This document shows, in pieces, positions 9,060 through 17,160 of a stretch of 64,000 nucleotides of DNA. The position numbers and the translations under genes are program-made. Position 1 is the stretch's first letter; the number at the start of each line of letters is the position of its first letter. The DNA is from Bin87 sp965197635 (lineage in GTDB: Bacteria; Chloroflexota; Dehalococcoidia; Lucifugimonadales; UBA3495), in the NCBI GenBank assembly GCA_965197635.1, contig OZ240218.1, positions 124,001 to 188,000 on the forward strand, in the 5' to 3' direction. Under the pieces are notes generated by a model, which was not told the origin of the DNA, searched no databases, and was given only the letters and a program-made list of their open reading frames with translations.

Positions 9060-10067
9060 ATGTCAACGGTCGGAATCATCGCCAATCCCGCTGCCAGCAA
9101 GGACATCCGCCGGCTGGTCGCTCAAGGCCGCGTGGTGCCCGACTGGGAAAAGGTCAACACCGTTCGCCGCGCCCTGATTGGCCTGCAATCCACGGACGTG
9201 GAGCGAGTGCTGGCAATGCCCGATAGCGGCAACCTGTGCCGCCGCGCCGCCGACGATTCCAACATCACGCTTCCCCTGGAAATGCTGCCCATGCCTCCCC
9301 TATATACAGAGGGCGACACCATGCGGGCCGCAGCCATGATGGCCGACATGGGTGTGGGCTGTCTGATTACACTGGGCGGCGACGGCACCAACCGTGCGGT
9401 AGCCGCCGCCACCAACAGCATTCCCCTGGTTGCCATCTCCACGGGAACCAACAACATCTTCCCCGTGATGATTGAGGGAACATTGGCGGGCATCGCCGCC
9501 GGGCTGGTGGCGTCGGGAAAGCTGGAGTTGTCCGATACGTCGGTGATCAGCAAGACCTTGCAGGTCCGGGTGAATGGCGAACCCCGCGACATGGCGTTGG
9601 TTGACGTGGCGATCTCCCGGGAACGCTACGTGGCCACCCGCGCCATCTGGGATTTGAACACGGTGCACGAGGTCTTTCTGACCCGAGCCGAGCCGGCCGG
9701 CATCGGCCTGTCGTCGGTGGGAGGACGGCTGCATCCCCTGTCCATGTCCGACGTGGGCGGCCTGCGGTACAAACTGGCCCGGAACAACTCGACCGATGGC
9801 GAGCAACCGGCGGCCACCGTCGTCGCTCCGGTGGCGCCGGGCATCGTGGAACCGGCGGCCATTGCAGAATGGGAATTGTTGCACGAAGGCGTGCCGGTGG
9901 CCCTGGAACCCCGCTTCTGTACAGTAGCGCTGGACGGCGAGCGCTCGCTCACGCTGACGCCCGACGACGCGGTGGAAATCGTGCTGGCGCGAGACGGGCC
10001 GCCCGTAGTCCAGGTTCAGCGCACCCTGCTGCGGGCCGCCCAACTGGGCCTGTTCAGCCTGCCCTGA
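9060..10067 (+). CDS. AcoX-like ATP-NAD kinase family protein
   Basis: A 335-residue protein related to NAD kinases and to AcoX of acetoin catabolism. It begins MSTVGIIANPAASKDIRRLV and contains the kinase GGDGTNRAVA motif and the ISTGTNNIFPVM segment typical of AcoX. The start is placed at 9060; the open frame extends to 8769, but those 97 residues look non-coding (Arg/Thr-rich, low complexity). It overlaps the next gene by one base (TGATG). The 2-oxoacid dehydrogenase operon is 43 kb away, so a shared pathway is not implied. The true substrate is unknown. Confidence 0.75.
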   Translation: MSTVGIIANPAASKDIRRLVAQGRVVPDWEKVNTVRRALIGLQSTDVERVLAMPDSGNLCRRAADDSNITLPLEMLPMPPLYTEGDTMRAAAMMADMGVGCLITLGGDGTNRAVAAATNSIPLVAISTGTNNIFPVMIEGTLAGIAAGLVASGKLELSDTSVISKTLQVRVNGEPRDMALVDVAISRERYVATRAIWDLNTVHEVFLTRAEPAGIGLSSVGGRLHPLSMSDVGGLRYKLARNNSTDGEQPAATVVAPVAPGIVEPAAIAEWELLHEGVPVALEPRFCTVALDGERSLTLTPDDAVEIVLARDGPPVVQVQRTLLRAAQLGLFSLP

Positions 10068-10810
10068 TGCTCGCCGGCTGGGAGCTGGTAATCGGACTGG
10101 CGGCATTTCTGCTGGGGTCTTTTGTCTTCAGCGCGGTCGGCTTCGGGATGGCGCTGACCATGGCGCCTATCCTGCTGCTGATTTTGGCCCCACAACAGGT
10201 GGTGGTAGTGGCCAATGCGCTGATCGTGCTGGCGACGTTGATGATATTGAGGCAGACGTGGCGGCATTTCCGCTGGCGACAGTCCTGGATTTTTATCGTC
10301 GCGGGTCTGCCACCAGTTCCCCTCGGGGTATTGTTGCTCAGCGTGGCAGCTCCGACGTCTCTGCGAACCGCCATCATCACCTTGATTTTAGCCATAGCGG
10401 TGATGAGCCTGTTCAACGTGCGCGTGCCGGCGGCCCGCACCAGATGGGGGGCGGTCGGTTTCGGTTTCACCACCGCGCTGATGACGACGACCTTGAGCAT
10501 CGGTGGGCCACTGGCGGCAATTTATGCCATTGAGCAGGACTGGCCCCGGGAGACGATGCGGGCCACGCTGGCCGTGTACTTCCTGCTCGCGGGCGTGTTA
10601 GGTCTGGCGCTATACGTGGTGGCTGGGTTGATCCCACGGGAGATGGGTTACAACATCGCCGTGGGCGTCCCGGTGATTATCGTGGGCGCCACCGCCGGCG
10701 GCTGGCTGGCCCGGCGTATGAGCCTACGTATCTTCCGCTACGCTGTGCTGTGCGTGATTATTGGAGGTTGCATATCCCTGCTGGTTAGGGAGGCGGTCCA
10801 CCGTTTATAG
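10067..10810 (+). CDS. TauE/SafE family anion exporter
   Basis: A 247-residue integral membrane protein with about seven to eight hydrophobic helices in two halves, as in TauE/SafE (PF01925) exporters linked to sulfite or sulfoacetate export. The signature GSFVFSAVGFGMALTMAPIL near the N-terminus and the repeat-like GFTTALMTTTLSIGGPLAAIY in the second half fit the family. Start codon ATG at 10067 overlaps the upstream TGA. Coupled translation with the AcoX-like gene suggests shared expression; substrate not determined. Confidence 0.8.
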   Translation: MLAGWELVIGLAAFLLGSFVFSAVGFGMALTMAPILLLILAPQQVVVVANALIVLATLMILRQTWRHFRWRQSWIFIVAGLPPVPLGVLLLSVAAPTSLRTAIITLILAIAVMSLFNVRVPAARTRWGAVGFGFTTALMTTTLSIGGPLAAIYAIEQDWPRETMRATLAVYFLLAGVLGLALYVVAGLIPREMGYNIAVGVPVIIVGATAGGWLARRMSLRIFRYAVLCVIIGGCISLLVREAVHRL

Positions 10811-10856
10811 CCACGGTAGTCGGCGACGGAAGACGATCGCTGAGCGTTACATTCGT

Positions 10857-12074
10857 TTAGTCGGGCTCCAGGTGTCGGCGTTCAATTTCGTACCAATGGA
10901 CCCGTCCGCCGGCGAAGGTTGGCTCGACGGCCGGGTCAACAAAGGCGGCAGCGACCACCGCGTGGGACGGTTGTCCGGTGAGCCGGGCGAGGTATCCGGC
11001 ATTACGTAGCGCGCGCCGAGTGTCGTCCTCGTGGGCGGTGAAGGATGCCTCAACCGCGATGTAGTGGGTTTCGCCGGTTTCTCGATGTTCCGCCTCAATA
11101 ACGATGTCGGCGTGTTCGAAACTGCGCCGCTCGCTCAGTTGGATGTCGTCAGCATCTCCCGAGTTGAGCAGGTCGTACAAGTCATCGTCGTTCAGCAGTC
11201 GTACCTGTCGGCAGTTCATGGTGCGGGCGATGCGTCGCGTGGCCTGCAATGCGCCGCCACGGGCGTGCGCGCCTTTGAGCGGGGCCAAGTCCCGCCTCAC
11301 ATCCTGAAGGCCGTTCTCGAGAACCTCGAAACGCCGGTTCATCGCATCTACGCTGAAGCCCTCCAACCTTTGTTCCAGTCTCGCCTGTCCGGCCCGCAGT
11401 TCCTCTATGTCGGTCCGCAGTTCATGCTGCCCGGCCCGTAGTTCATCCTGCCCGGCCCGTAGGTCGTCCTGTCCAGTCCGCAGTTCGTCCTGTACAGTCC
11501 GCAGGTCGTCCTGTCCAGTCCGCAGTTCGTCCTGTACAGTCCGTAGGTCGTCCTGTCCAGTCCGCAGTTCGTCCTGTACAGTCCGTAGGTCGTCCTGTCC
11601 AGTCCGCAGTTCGTCCTGTACAGTCCGTAGGTCGTCCTGTCCAGTCCGTAGGTCATGCTGCCCGGCCCGTAGGTCATGCTGCCCGGCCCGTAGTTCGTCC
11701 TGCCCAGTCCGCAGTTCATGCTGCCCAGTCCGCAGTTCGCCCTGCCCGGCCTGCAATACCGCCTGCCCAGCCCGTAGTTCGCCCTGCCCGGCCTGCAATA
11801 CCGCCTGCCCAGCCTCCAGTGCTTCCAGCCGGCGGTTCGTGGAATCCATGAACTGCGCCAGGGCCTGTTCCAAACGGGCTTGGCCGGCCCGCAATTCTTC
11901 CTGCCCGCGCTCCAGCGCTTCCAGCCGGCGGTCAGTGGAGGCAGCGTATTGGGCGAACCGCTCCGGCAGTTCCAGCAACTCACGGCTAAGCAAAACAGTC
12001 CGAATGGTTTCGGCCCATTCAGGTTGTTCTCGAAGGATCCGAGCGAAGTCGGCGATGTCATTGACTGACGTCAT
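10857..12074 (-). CDS. Heptad-repeat coiled-coil protein with PD-(D/E)XK-like domain
   Basis: A 405-residue protein in three parts. The N-terminal ~90 residues are helical. Residues ~90-235 are an almost perfect seven-residue repeat of the type DLRTGQ/ELRTVQ, encoded by 21- and 42-bp DNA repeats at about 11400-11780. The C-terminal ~150 residues contain HADIVIEAEHRETGETHYIAVEASF, whose D...E-x-S spacing resembles the nuclease-like fold seen in DUF3782-type proteins. A nuclease activity is inferred only. The repeats make copy-number variation likely. Confidence 0.7.
   Translation of the reverse strand: MTSVNDIADFARILREQPEWAETIRTVLLSRELLELPERFAQYAASTDRRLEALERGQEELRAGQARLEQALAQFMDSTNRRLEALEAGQAVLQAGQGELRAGQAVLQAGQGELRTGQHELRTGQDELRAGQHDLRAGQHDLRTGQDDLRTVQDELRTGQDDLRTVQDELRTGQDDLRTVQDELRTGQDDLRTVQDELRTGQDDLRAGQDELRAGQHELRTDIEELRAGQARLEQRLEGFSVDAMNRRFEVLENGLQDVRRDLAPLKGAHARGGALQATRRIARTMNCRQVRLLNDDDLYDLLNSGDADDIQLSERRSFEHADIVIEAEHRETGETHYIAVEASFTAHEDDTRRALRNAGYLARLTGQPSHAVVAAAFVDPAVEPTFAGGRVHWYEIERRHLEPD
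11400..11780. repeat. Tandem 21/42-bp coding repeats
   Basis: Inside the coiled-coil gene, units such as GTCCTGTCCAGTCCGCAGTT and GTCCTGTACAGTCCGTAGGT alternate about four times as a 42-bp higher-order unit, flanked by more diverged 21-bp units (ATGCTGCCCGGCCCGTAG and similar). Each 21 bp encodes one heptad. Homogenised units at the centre and diverged units at the edges point to recent slippage or recombination. Confidence 0.85.
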
Positions 12075-12170
12075 AGCCCAATTGTATCAAACCGCGGCGA
12101 TATGAACTTGGGGTGGGTGTGGAACCCGCCCCTGCAATGGCCTACGCGCCGGCGCGGTTGCGGTGTTTCA

Positions 12171-13091
12171 TTACGACGACAGATCGTGAAATGCCGCCAG
12201 CGCCGCGGTAATTCCGTCGCCTACGGCCGCTCCCAATTGCCGGGTTGATTCCGCTCGCGCATCGCCGCATACGTACACCATGGGAATGTTGGTCCGCATG
12301 TGCAGGTCGCTACGGATGTGCCCGAGTTCGTCCATATCCAGCTTGTCCCTGAAATGTTCGGTGTTGGGGTGGAAGCCTACGTAGACGAAGGCGGCCGCGG
12401 CGGGGTAGTCGTACACCTCGCCGGTCTTCAGGTTCTTGACCCGAGCGGCTTCAAGGACGTCGCCTCCGACGAACTCTTCGACAACGTGGCTCCAAAGCCA
12501 CTTGTACTTCGGATTGGCGAAGGCCCGATCCTGCAACACCTTGGTGGCGCGCAACTCGTCGCGACGATGGATGATGGTCACCGAGTTGCAGATTCCCGTC
12601 AGGTAGAAACTCTCATCCATTGCCGAGTCGCCGCCCCCGACCACTACCACGTCCTGAGCTCGGAAGAAGTTTCCATCGCACACCGCGCAGTAGGACACAC
12701 CCCGCCCGCTGAACTCGTCTTCGCCTGGCACGCCCAGTTTGTTATGAGAACCGCCGGTGGCAATGATGAGCGCCCGCGCCGTGAAGTCACCTTCGGAGGT
12801 GCGAACCAGCTTGCGGTCGTCGTAGAGGTTTTCCACCGTTTCAATCTCGGCAAACTCCATTTCGGCGCCGAACCGGTCAGCCTGGTTGTACATCTCGTCG
12901 GCCAACTCCTGACCCTTCACGCCTTCCTTGAAACCTGGGTAATTTTCGATCTCGTCGGTGATCAGGAGTTGACCGCCAGGGCCGATGCTTTCTATCATCA
13001 GGGTGCTGAGCATGGCGCGGGTCGAATAAAGCCCGGCCGACATCCCCGCGGCGCCGGCGCCCAGAATCACAACGTCGTAGTCCTTTGCCAT
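12171..13091 (-). CDS. trxB: Thioredoxin reductase
   Basis: A 306-residue flavoprotein that reduces thioredoxin with NADPH in the cytosol. Dinucleotide-binding GAGAAGMSAG lies at residues ~11-20, the redox pair CAVCDG at ~137, the NADPH site GGGDSAMDE just after it, and the C-terminal FAD motif YVCGDARAESTRQLGAAVGDG near 275. Length is normal. Its ATG follows a GGAGG 8 nt upstream. The epimerase gene is immediately upstream on the same strand. Confidence 0.95.
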   Translation of the reverse strand: MAKDYDVVILGAGAAGMSAGLYSTRAMLSTLMIESIGPGGQLLITDEIENYPGFKEGVKGQELADEMYNQADRFGAEMEFAEIETVENLYDDRKLVRTSEGDFTARALIIATGGSHNKLGVPGEDEFSGRGVSYCAVCDGNFFRAQDVVVVGGGDSAMDESFYLTGICNSVTIIHRRDELRATKVLQDRAFANPKYKWLWSHVVEEFVGGDVLEAARVKNLKTGEVYDYPAAAAFVYVGFHPNTEHFRDKLDMDELGHIRSDLHMRTNIPMVYVCGDARAESTRQLGAAVGDGITAALAAFHDLSS

Positions 13092-13108
13092 CGAATCGGT
13101 TCCTCCTG

Positions 13109-14143
13109 TCAGGTGGTAGAGCCGCCCGCGGCGGGAGATTGCTGGCCGCGACGGTCCTGGGTTCCGCCGGCTCGAGATGCCCGCTGGGCGTGGCCACCCC
13201 GAATGTGGTCAACGGTCCGACGCAGACCTTCTTCCAGCGAGACTTCCGGTTCCCATCGCAATTCTTTCGCGGCGCGGCTGGGGTCCAGCGCGATCTTTAG
13301 AACCTCTCCGGCCCTCCGCGGTCGGTAGTCCGGTTCCTGGTCGAATCCGGTAACCTCTCGCAAAAGAGAGTAGATCCGACCAATGGCTACCGGCTCGCCG
13401 GTGCCAATGTTGTAGGTTCGACCGTGGCCCCGATGAACCGCCGCCAAGTTCGCTTCCACCACGTCGGACACGAACACGAAATCACGTTCTTGAAGTCCAT
13501 CGCCAAATATATGAGGTCGCTCGCCTCCCAGCATCATACCGGCAAAGATGGCGACTACGCCCGCCTCCCCGTGCGGGTTCTGCCCAGGACCAAACACGTT
13601 GGCGTAACGCAGTATCGTGTAATCCAGCCCGTAGGTGTTATGGAACAGTTCCAGATACTGCTCGCCCACCCGCTTGGACAAGGCATAGGGCGTCAACGGG
13701 TTGACTGGAGTGTCCTCGTCGCAGGGGATGGTCTCGGGATCCCCATAGATTGCCCCGCCGGTGGAGGAAAATATGAACTTTTCCACCCCTTCCGAGGCCG
13801 ATGCCGAAAGCAACCGGATCGTGCCCAGCACATTGGAGTCGGCGTCGGCCACCGGGTCAGCCGCCGATTGCCTGACGCTGCTCTGCGCCGCCAGGTGGAA
13901 CACGATCTCAGGACGCTCACGCTGGATGATCTGGTCCAGTCGGACGTCGTTGAGCTCCACATGATAGAAAGTCGCTTGATGATTCAGGTTGCGCAACTGC
14001 CCGGTGGCCAGGTTGTCCACCACCGTGACCGCGTATCCGCGGTCCAGCAAACCGTTCACCAGGTGAGAGCCGATGAATCCGGCGCCGCCCGTCACCAACA
14101 CTTTGGTAGGTTCTGCCAAGGAAGCACACCCCAATCCGAGCAA
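13109..14143 (-). CDS. NAD-dependent sugar epimerase/dehydratase (GalE-like)
   Basis: An extended SDR of up to 344 residues. It has the NAD-binding VTGGAGFIGSHLVNGL, the HLAAQSSVRQS segment, the catalytic Ser region FSSTGGAIYG and the YALSKRVGEQY Tyr-x3-Lys pair, so it is a UDP-glucose 4-epimerase-type enzyme. No ATG fits the N-terminus; TTG at 14143 or TTG at about 14119 are the possible starts. Substrate could be UDP-glucose/galactose or an N-acetyl form. It ends 17 bp before trxB. Confidence 0.85.
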   Translation of the reverse strand: MLGLGCASLAEPTKVLVTGGAGFIGSHLVNGLLDRGYAVTVVDNLATGQLRNLNHQATFYHVELNDVRLDQIIQRERPEIVFHLAAQSSVRQSAADPVADADSNVLGTIRLLSASASEGVEKFIFSSTGGAIYGDPETIPCDEDTPVNPLTPYALSKRVGEQYLELFHNTYGLDYTILRYANVFGPGQNPHGEAGVVAIFAGMMLGGERPHIFGDGLQERDFVFVSDVVEANLAAVHRGHGRTYNIGTGEPVAIGRIYSLLREVTGFDQEPDYRPRRAGEVLKIALDPSRAAKELRWEPEVSLEEGLRRTVDHIRGGHAQRASRAGGTQDRRGQQSPAAGGSTT

Positions 14144-14242
14144 GACGCGATGCTATCGCGCCTGTTTCTATCGTAATTCAAACCGTGAGCGGCGGCAACC
14201 GCGCCACGCCTGGGTTATCGCGTCCCTTCGGGCTGTTGTGCA

Positions 14243-14270
14243 GCAGGGGCGAAACGTCATTCGCCCCTGC
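14243..14270. repeat. Palindromic repeat, GCAGGGGCGAA family
   Basis: Arms GCAGGGGCGAA and TTCGCCCCTGC flank a 6-bp centre in the intergenic DNA upstream of the epimerase. A close relative with arms GTAGGGGCGAATGG/CCATTCGCCCCTAC lies at 16192-16219. Two copies within 2 kb suggest a dispersed extragenic palindrome family. Confidence 0.7.
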
Positions 14271-14325
14271 CCGCCTGACGCTCAACGTGCGCCAATCAGG
14301 ACCGCTGGAAGAGGTTTCCGGTTGG

Positions 14326-14871
14326 TTAGGTTATCTCAGGTTGCACACCGTCGGGCAGATCAACTTCAAAGGCAGACAGGATCTGGCCCACCAGGAGGTA
14401 GTGTCCGATGAGGGCGGTGATTTCCAACGTCTTCTGCATCCCGAAGTGGCCGGAAACCGCGTTGAAGGTATCGTCGCTGATCTTGTGGTTCCGCGACAAT
14501 TCCTGCACGTATTTCACCAGGGACGCCTCGATGCCGCTCACGCCCTCGGGCGCTTTGCCCGTGGCGATGGCGCTGACCACATCCTCCGACACGCCGGCCT
14601 GTCGGGCCAGGCGGGCGTGGGCGGAAAACTCGTACTGCTGCCGGATCTCCCGGGCCGTGGCGCAGATGATGATTTCCCGGTGGGCTTCGGAAATGTCCAG
14701 ATCGAAGCGGACGTAAGCGCCGGTGTGAGCGACGCGAGCAGCCAGGTCCGGGCTGTGCAGCAGGACGCCGTAGGGGCCGCGGACGCTGCCCCGGCTGCTG
14801 GCAATGGAGTCAAAGAACTCCTGATGCTCGGGGGCGAGTTGGTCTCGGGTAATATCGCTGAGACGAGCCAT
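14326..14871 (-). CDS. Carboxymuconolactone decarboxylase family protein
   Basis: A 181-residue protein with the CMD/AhpD-like helical fold: RFDLDISEAHREIIICATAREIRQQYEFSAH matches the family core with its E and H. The CxxC redox pair of true AhpD proteins is absent, so it resembles the gamma-carboxymuconolactone-decarboxylase branch. A strong AAGGAG precedes the ATG. Its specific reaction is unknown. A triplicated 17-bp repeat lies just upstream. Confidence 0.8.
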   Translation of the reverse strand: MARLSDITRDQLAPEHQEFFDSIASSRGSVRGPYGVLLHSPDLAARVAHTGAYVRFDLDISEAHREIIICATAREIRQQYEFSAHARLARQAGVSEDVVSAIATGKAPEGVSGIEASLVKYVQELSRNHKISDDTFNAVSGHFGMQKTLEITALIGHYLLVGQILSAFEVDLPDGVQPEIT

Positions 14872-14886
14872 TGGTTACGCTCCTTT

Positions 14887-14935
14887 GAAAGCCGGGATCC
14901 GGTGAAAGCCGGGATCCGGTGAAAGCCGGGATCCG
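14887..14935. repeat. 17-bp tandem repeat, about 2.9 copies
   Basis: The unit GAAAGCCGGGATCCGGT occurs three times in tandem, the last copy diverging at its end. It overlaps the leader just upstream of the carboxymuconolactone-decarboxylase-like gene (its first unit begins 16 bp before the start codon) and could affect leader structure. The unit shares the GAAAGCCGG core with the REP-like palindromes at 5179. Confidence 0.8.
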
Positions 14936-15027
14936 AGCGTTGGTTTGGAGATGCCGGATGCTGAGGTAATATACCGCCGCCAGGCGCCGGCATTCAAGCG
15001 CGGGGTGGGTGGCGCAGATACGGTTTT

Positions 15028-15888
15028 CTAGCGGGGAAACTCCAGATCCAGTGATATGTCCAGCGCGTCGGTCGAATGGGTCAGGCCGCCGATGCTGATC
15101 AGGTCAACGCCCGTTTCGGCGACGGCGCGGACCGTCTCCATCGTAATTCCGCCGGAAGCTTCTACCGATGCCTGGCGGGCGATGATGTCCACCGCTTCGC
15201 GCATGGTCTCCACCGGCATATTGTCCAGCATGATGATGTGCGCGCCGGCCTCGACGGCTTCCCGTACCTGCTCCAGTGATTCCACCTCCACCTCGACGCG
15301 GATGGTGTGGGACGCCCGTGCAATGGCGTGGCGCACGACGGTTCCCAGTGGCTCCTCCAGAGAGGCGCGGGCAGCCAGGTGGTTGTCTTTAATGAGTATG
15401 CCATCGGCCAGGTTCAGGCGATGGTTGTAGCCGCCTCCCATCCGGACACTGTACTTGTCCAGGAAGCGGTGACCGGGGGCGGTTTTTCGAGTGTCAACGA
15501 TGCGGGCGGAAGTGCCGGCTACGGCAAGCACGTATCGGTTGGTGGCGCTGGCAATGCCGCTCATCCGCTGTACGAAGTTCAGGGCGGTGCGCTCGGCCCG
15601 CAGTATGGAAGCCGCCGAACCGCGCACGCTGGCGATGTCCTGCCCGGGAGACAGCTCCGCGCCGTCGTGCAGTAGCAGGTCGATGTCCAGATCGGGATCG
15701 ACGCGACGGAACACGGCTTCGGCCACGCCGCCGCCCGCCAGCACGCCGTCGGCCTTGGCGCGGAGGATGCCGCTCCCGGCGATGTCGGCGGGTATGAGCG
15801 TTTGAGTGGTGGGGTCGTTGAACGCCTGGTCTTCGGTGAGGGCGGCGTCGATGAGGTTGTAAACCTCCGGCGGAAGCTGCTGGGTCAT
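15028..15888 (-). CDS. nadC: Nicotinate-nucleotide pyrophosphorylase (quinolinate PRTase)
   Basis: A 286-residue enzyme of de novo NAD synthesis that converts quinolinate and PRPP to nicotinate mononucleotide. Diagnostic segments are RTALNFVQRMSGIAS, DTRKTAPGHRFLDKY followed by VRMGGGYNHR, HIIMLDNMP and VEASGGIT, spanning the substrate and PRPP sites. Length is normal. nadA and nadB are not nearby. A clear start at 15888 has no better alternative upstream. Confidence 0.95.
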   Translation of the reverse strand: MTQQLPPEVYNLIDAALTEDQAFNDPTTQTLIPADIAGSGILRAKADGVLAGGGVAEAVFRRVDPDLDIDLLLHDGAELSPGQDIASVRGSAASILRAERTALNFVQRMSGIASATNRYVLAVAGTSARIVDTRKTAPGHRFLDKYSVRMGGGYNHRLNLADGILIKDNHLAARASLEEPLGTVVRHAIARASHTIRVEVEVESLEQVREAVEAGAHIIMLDNMPVETMREAVDIIARQASVEASGGITMETVRAVAETGVDLISIGGLTHSTDALDISLDLEFPR

Positions 15889-16228
15889 GGCGTCCTCGCA
15901 ATGTGGATGGAGTCAAGTGGGTGATGACGAGTTTGCCACGCCAGCGGGTTCCTCGCAAATGTGCTCGGGTACTGGCCGGGCAACATCGCTCACGCGCACG
16001 CATTCCCAGAAACCGTCGGCGCCGGGATCAACCGAAACGCTGTAACGCGCAGGTTTGACGTATCTACACGACCGAAAGGCTCCAAACCTGCCAATCCCAA
16101 AACCACGAACATCGTGATTCTGGTATTCACCGTCTCAACGTGGCCCCGCCTCGCGGAACGGGTAGCGTTCCGATTTAGGTGGTTTCCGTCCGTAGGGGCG
16201 AATGGCCATTCGCCCCTACCCGCACTAG
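15889..16228. other. Intergenic region with a perfect 28-bp palindrome
   Basis: No convincing gene is seen here; open frames show no family features. It contains the perfect palindrome at 16192-16219 and ends with the CTAG target duplication of the IS5-type element. It also has an imperfect repeat of the form CAGGTTTG/CCAAACCTG at about 16050-16090. Confidence 0.5.
16192..16219. repeat. Perfect 28-bp palindrome
   Basis: GTAGGGGCGAATGG is followed immediately by its reverse complement CCATTCGCCCCTAC. It lies 9 bp from the left end of the IS5-type element and is related to the palindrome at 14243-14270. Confidence 0.85.
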
Positions 16229-17038
16229 GCAGTGTTGACATTTCATCGTAGCCAGATGAGGACGGCAGCGAATTGCAGAAAGCCAAGGTATCGGCTGGCC
16301 AATTTGTCAAACCTGGAAAATGCCCGGCGGTAGTGCTTCATCTTCGCGATGAAACACTCTACCACGTGGCGTTCTCGGTACAAATGCCGGTCGTAATCCC
16401 GTGGCGCTTTGCGGTTGGCCCGGGCGGGGATCACTGCCACCATGCCCGCTTCTGCCAAATGGTCGATGAAGCTCCGTGCGTCATACCCTTTGTCCGCGAT
16501 TACGTACTCACTCCGGTAGCCGGAGATCAGCGCTGCCGCCTGGGTGATGTCATGATGCTGTCCCGGCGTCAACGTGAACCGCAGAGGGTTGCCCAGTCCG
16601 TCCACGCTCACGTGAACCTTCGTGCTGAACCCCCCGCGACTGCGGCCCAGGGCTTGCGCGGATTGCCCCCCTTTTGGCGGGGGCTCCCCCAGCGCACTGG
16701 TGCGCTCGCACCACCGTACTGTCGATGACCAGGTACTCCAGGTCCGGTTCCGTACTGAAATGCTGGTGCAACCGCTCCCAGACGCCACGGTCGCACCAGC
16801 GGGCGAAGCGTTTGTAGACGGTGTTCCAGTTGCCGTACTCGGCCGGCAGCAGTCGCCACTGCGCCCCGGAGCGATCCATCCACAGCACGCCCTCGACAAA
16901 CCGCTGGCATCCAGCCGCGTCGCCAACGTACACGTCAGGGCAATCCCACAGGAATTGCAAAATCTTCTCCCACTGTTCGGTGGGTATGGTTATACTCGAC
17001 ATGCCGCGATTGTACCGCAGTCCAAATGTCAACACTAC
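16229..17038 (-). mobile_element. IS5-family insertion sequence, 810 bp
   Basis: Terminal inverted repeats GCAGTGTTGACATTT (left) and GTAGTGTTGACATTT (right, reverse complement) bound the element, and CTAG is duplicated at 16225-16228 and 17039-17042. CTAG agrees with the YTAR target of IS5-group elements. It carries a two-frame transposase. Its right CTAG is also the left CTAG of the neighbouring IS701-type element. Confidence 0.9.
16243..17035 (-). CDS. IS5-family transposase, two overlapping frames
   Basis: Frame A (16550-17035) has the N-terminal domain ITIPTEQWEKILQFL and the first catalytic Asp in VIDSTVVRAHQ. Frame B (16243-16926) supplies QALGRSRGGFSTKVH, the second Asp in VIADKGYDA and the Glu in HVVECFIAKMKHYRRAF. 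Full-length protein needs a frame change, +1 (or -2) in the sense of reading, at CCAAAAGGGGGG around 16660-16680. Programmed frameshifting is known in some IS5 groups, so the copy may be functional; a plain inactivating indel is the alternative. Start probably ATG at about 17002 (MSSITIP...). Confidence 0.85.
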
Positions 17039-17160
17039 CTAGTACTAGGCGGCGGTCGGCACTTTATATCCGGCGAACTACGAATACACCACGTTTGTAG
17101 ACAGTTGCAGATCATGAAAGGGTAGAATTTTAGGCAACCGAGGAATGTTGAGGTGAAGCG

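Noticed and set aside
11400..11780. CRISPR-like array of short repeats
   Set aside because: The repeats are contiguous 21/42-bp units without unique spacers and encode in-frame heptads.
14887..14935. Transcription-factor operator array upstream of the CMD-family gene
   Set aside because: The tandem units share their core with dispersed palindromes, and their last unit diverges, so a slippage repeat is the simpler reading.
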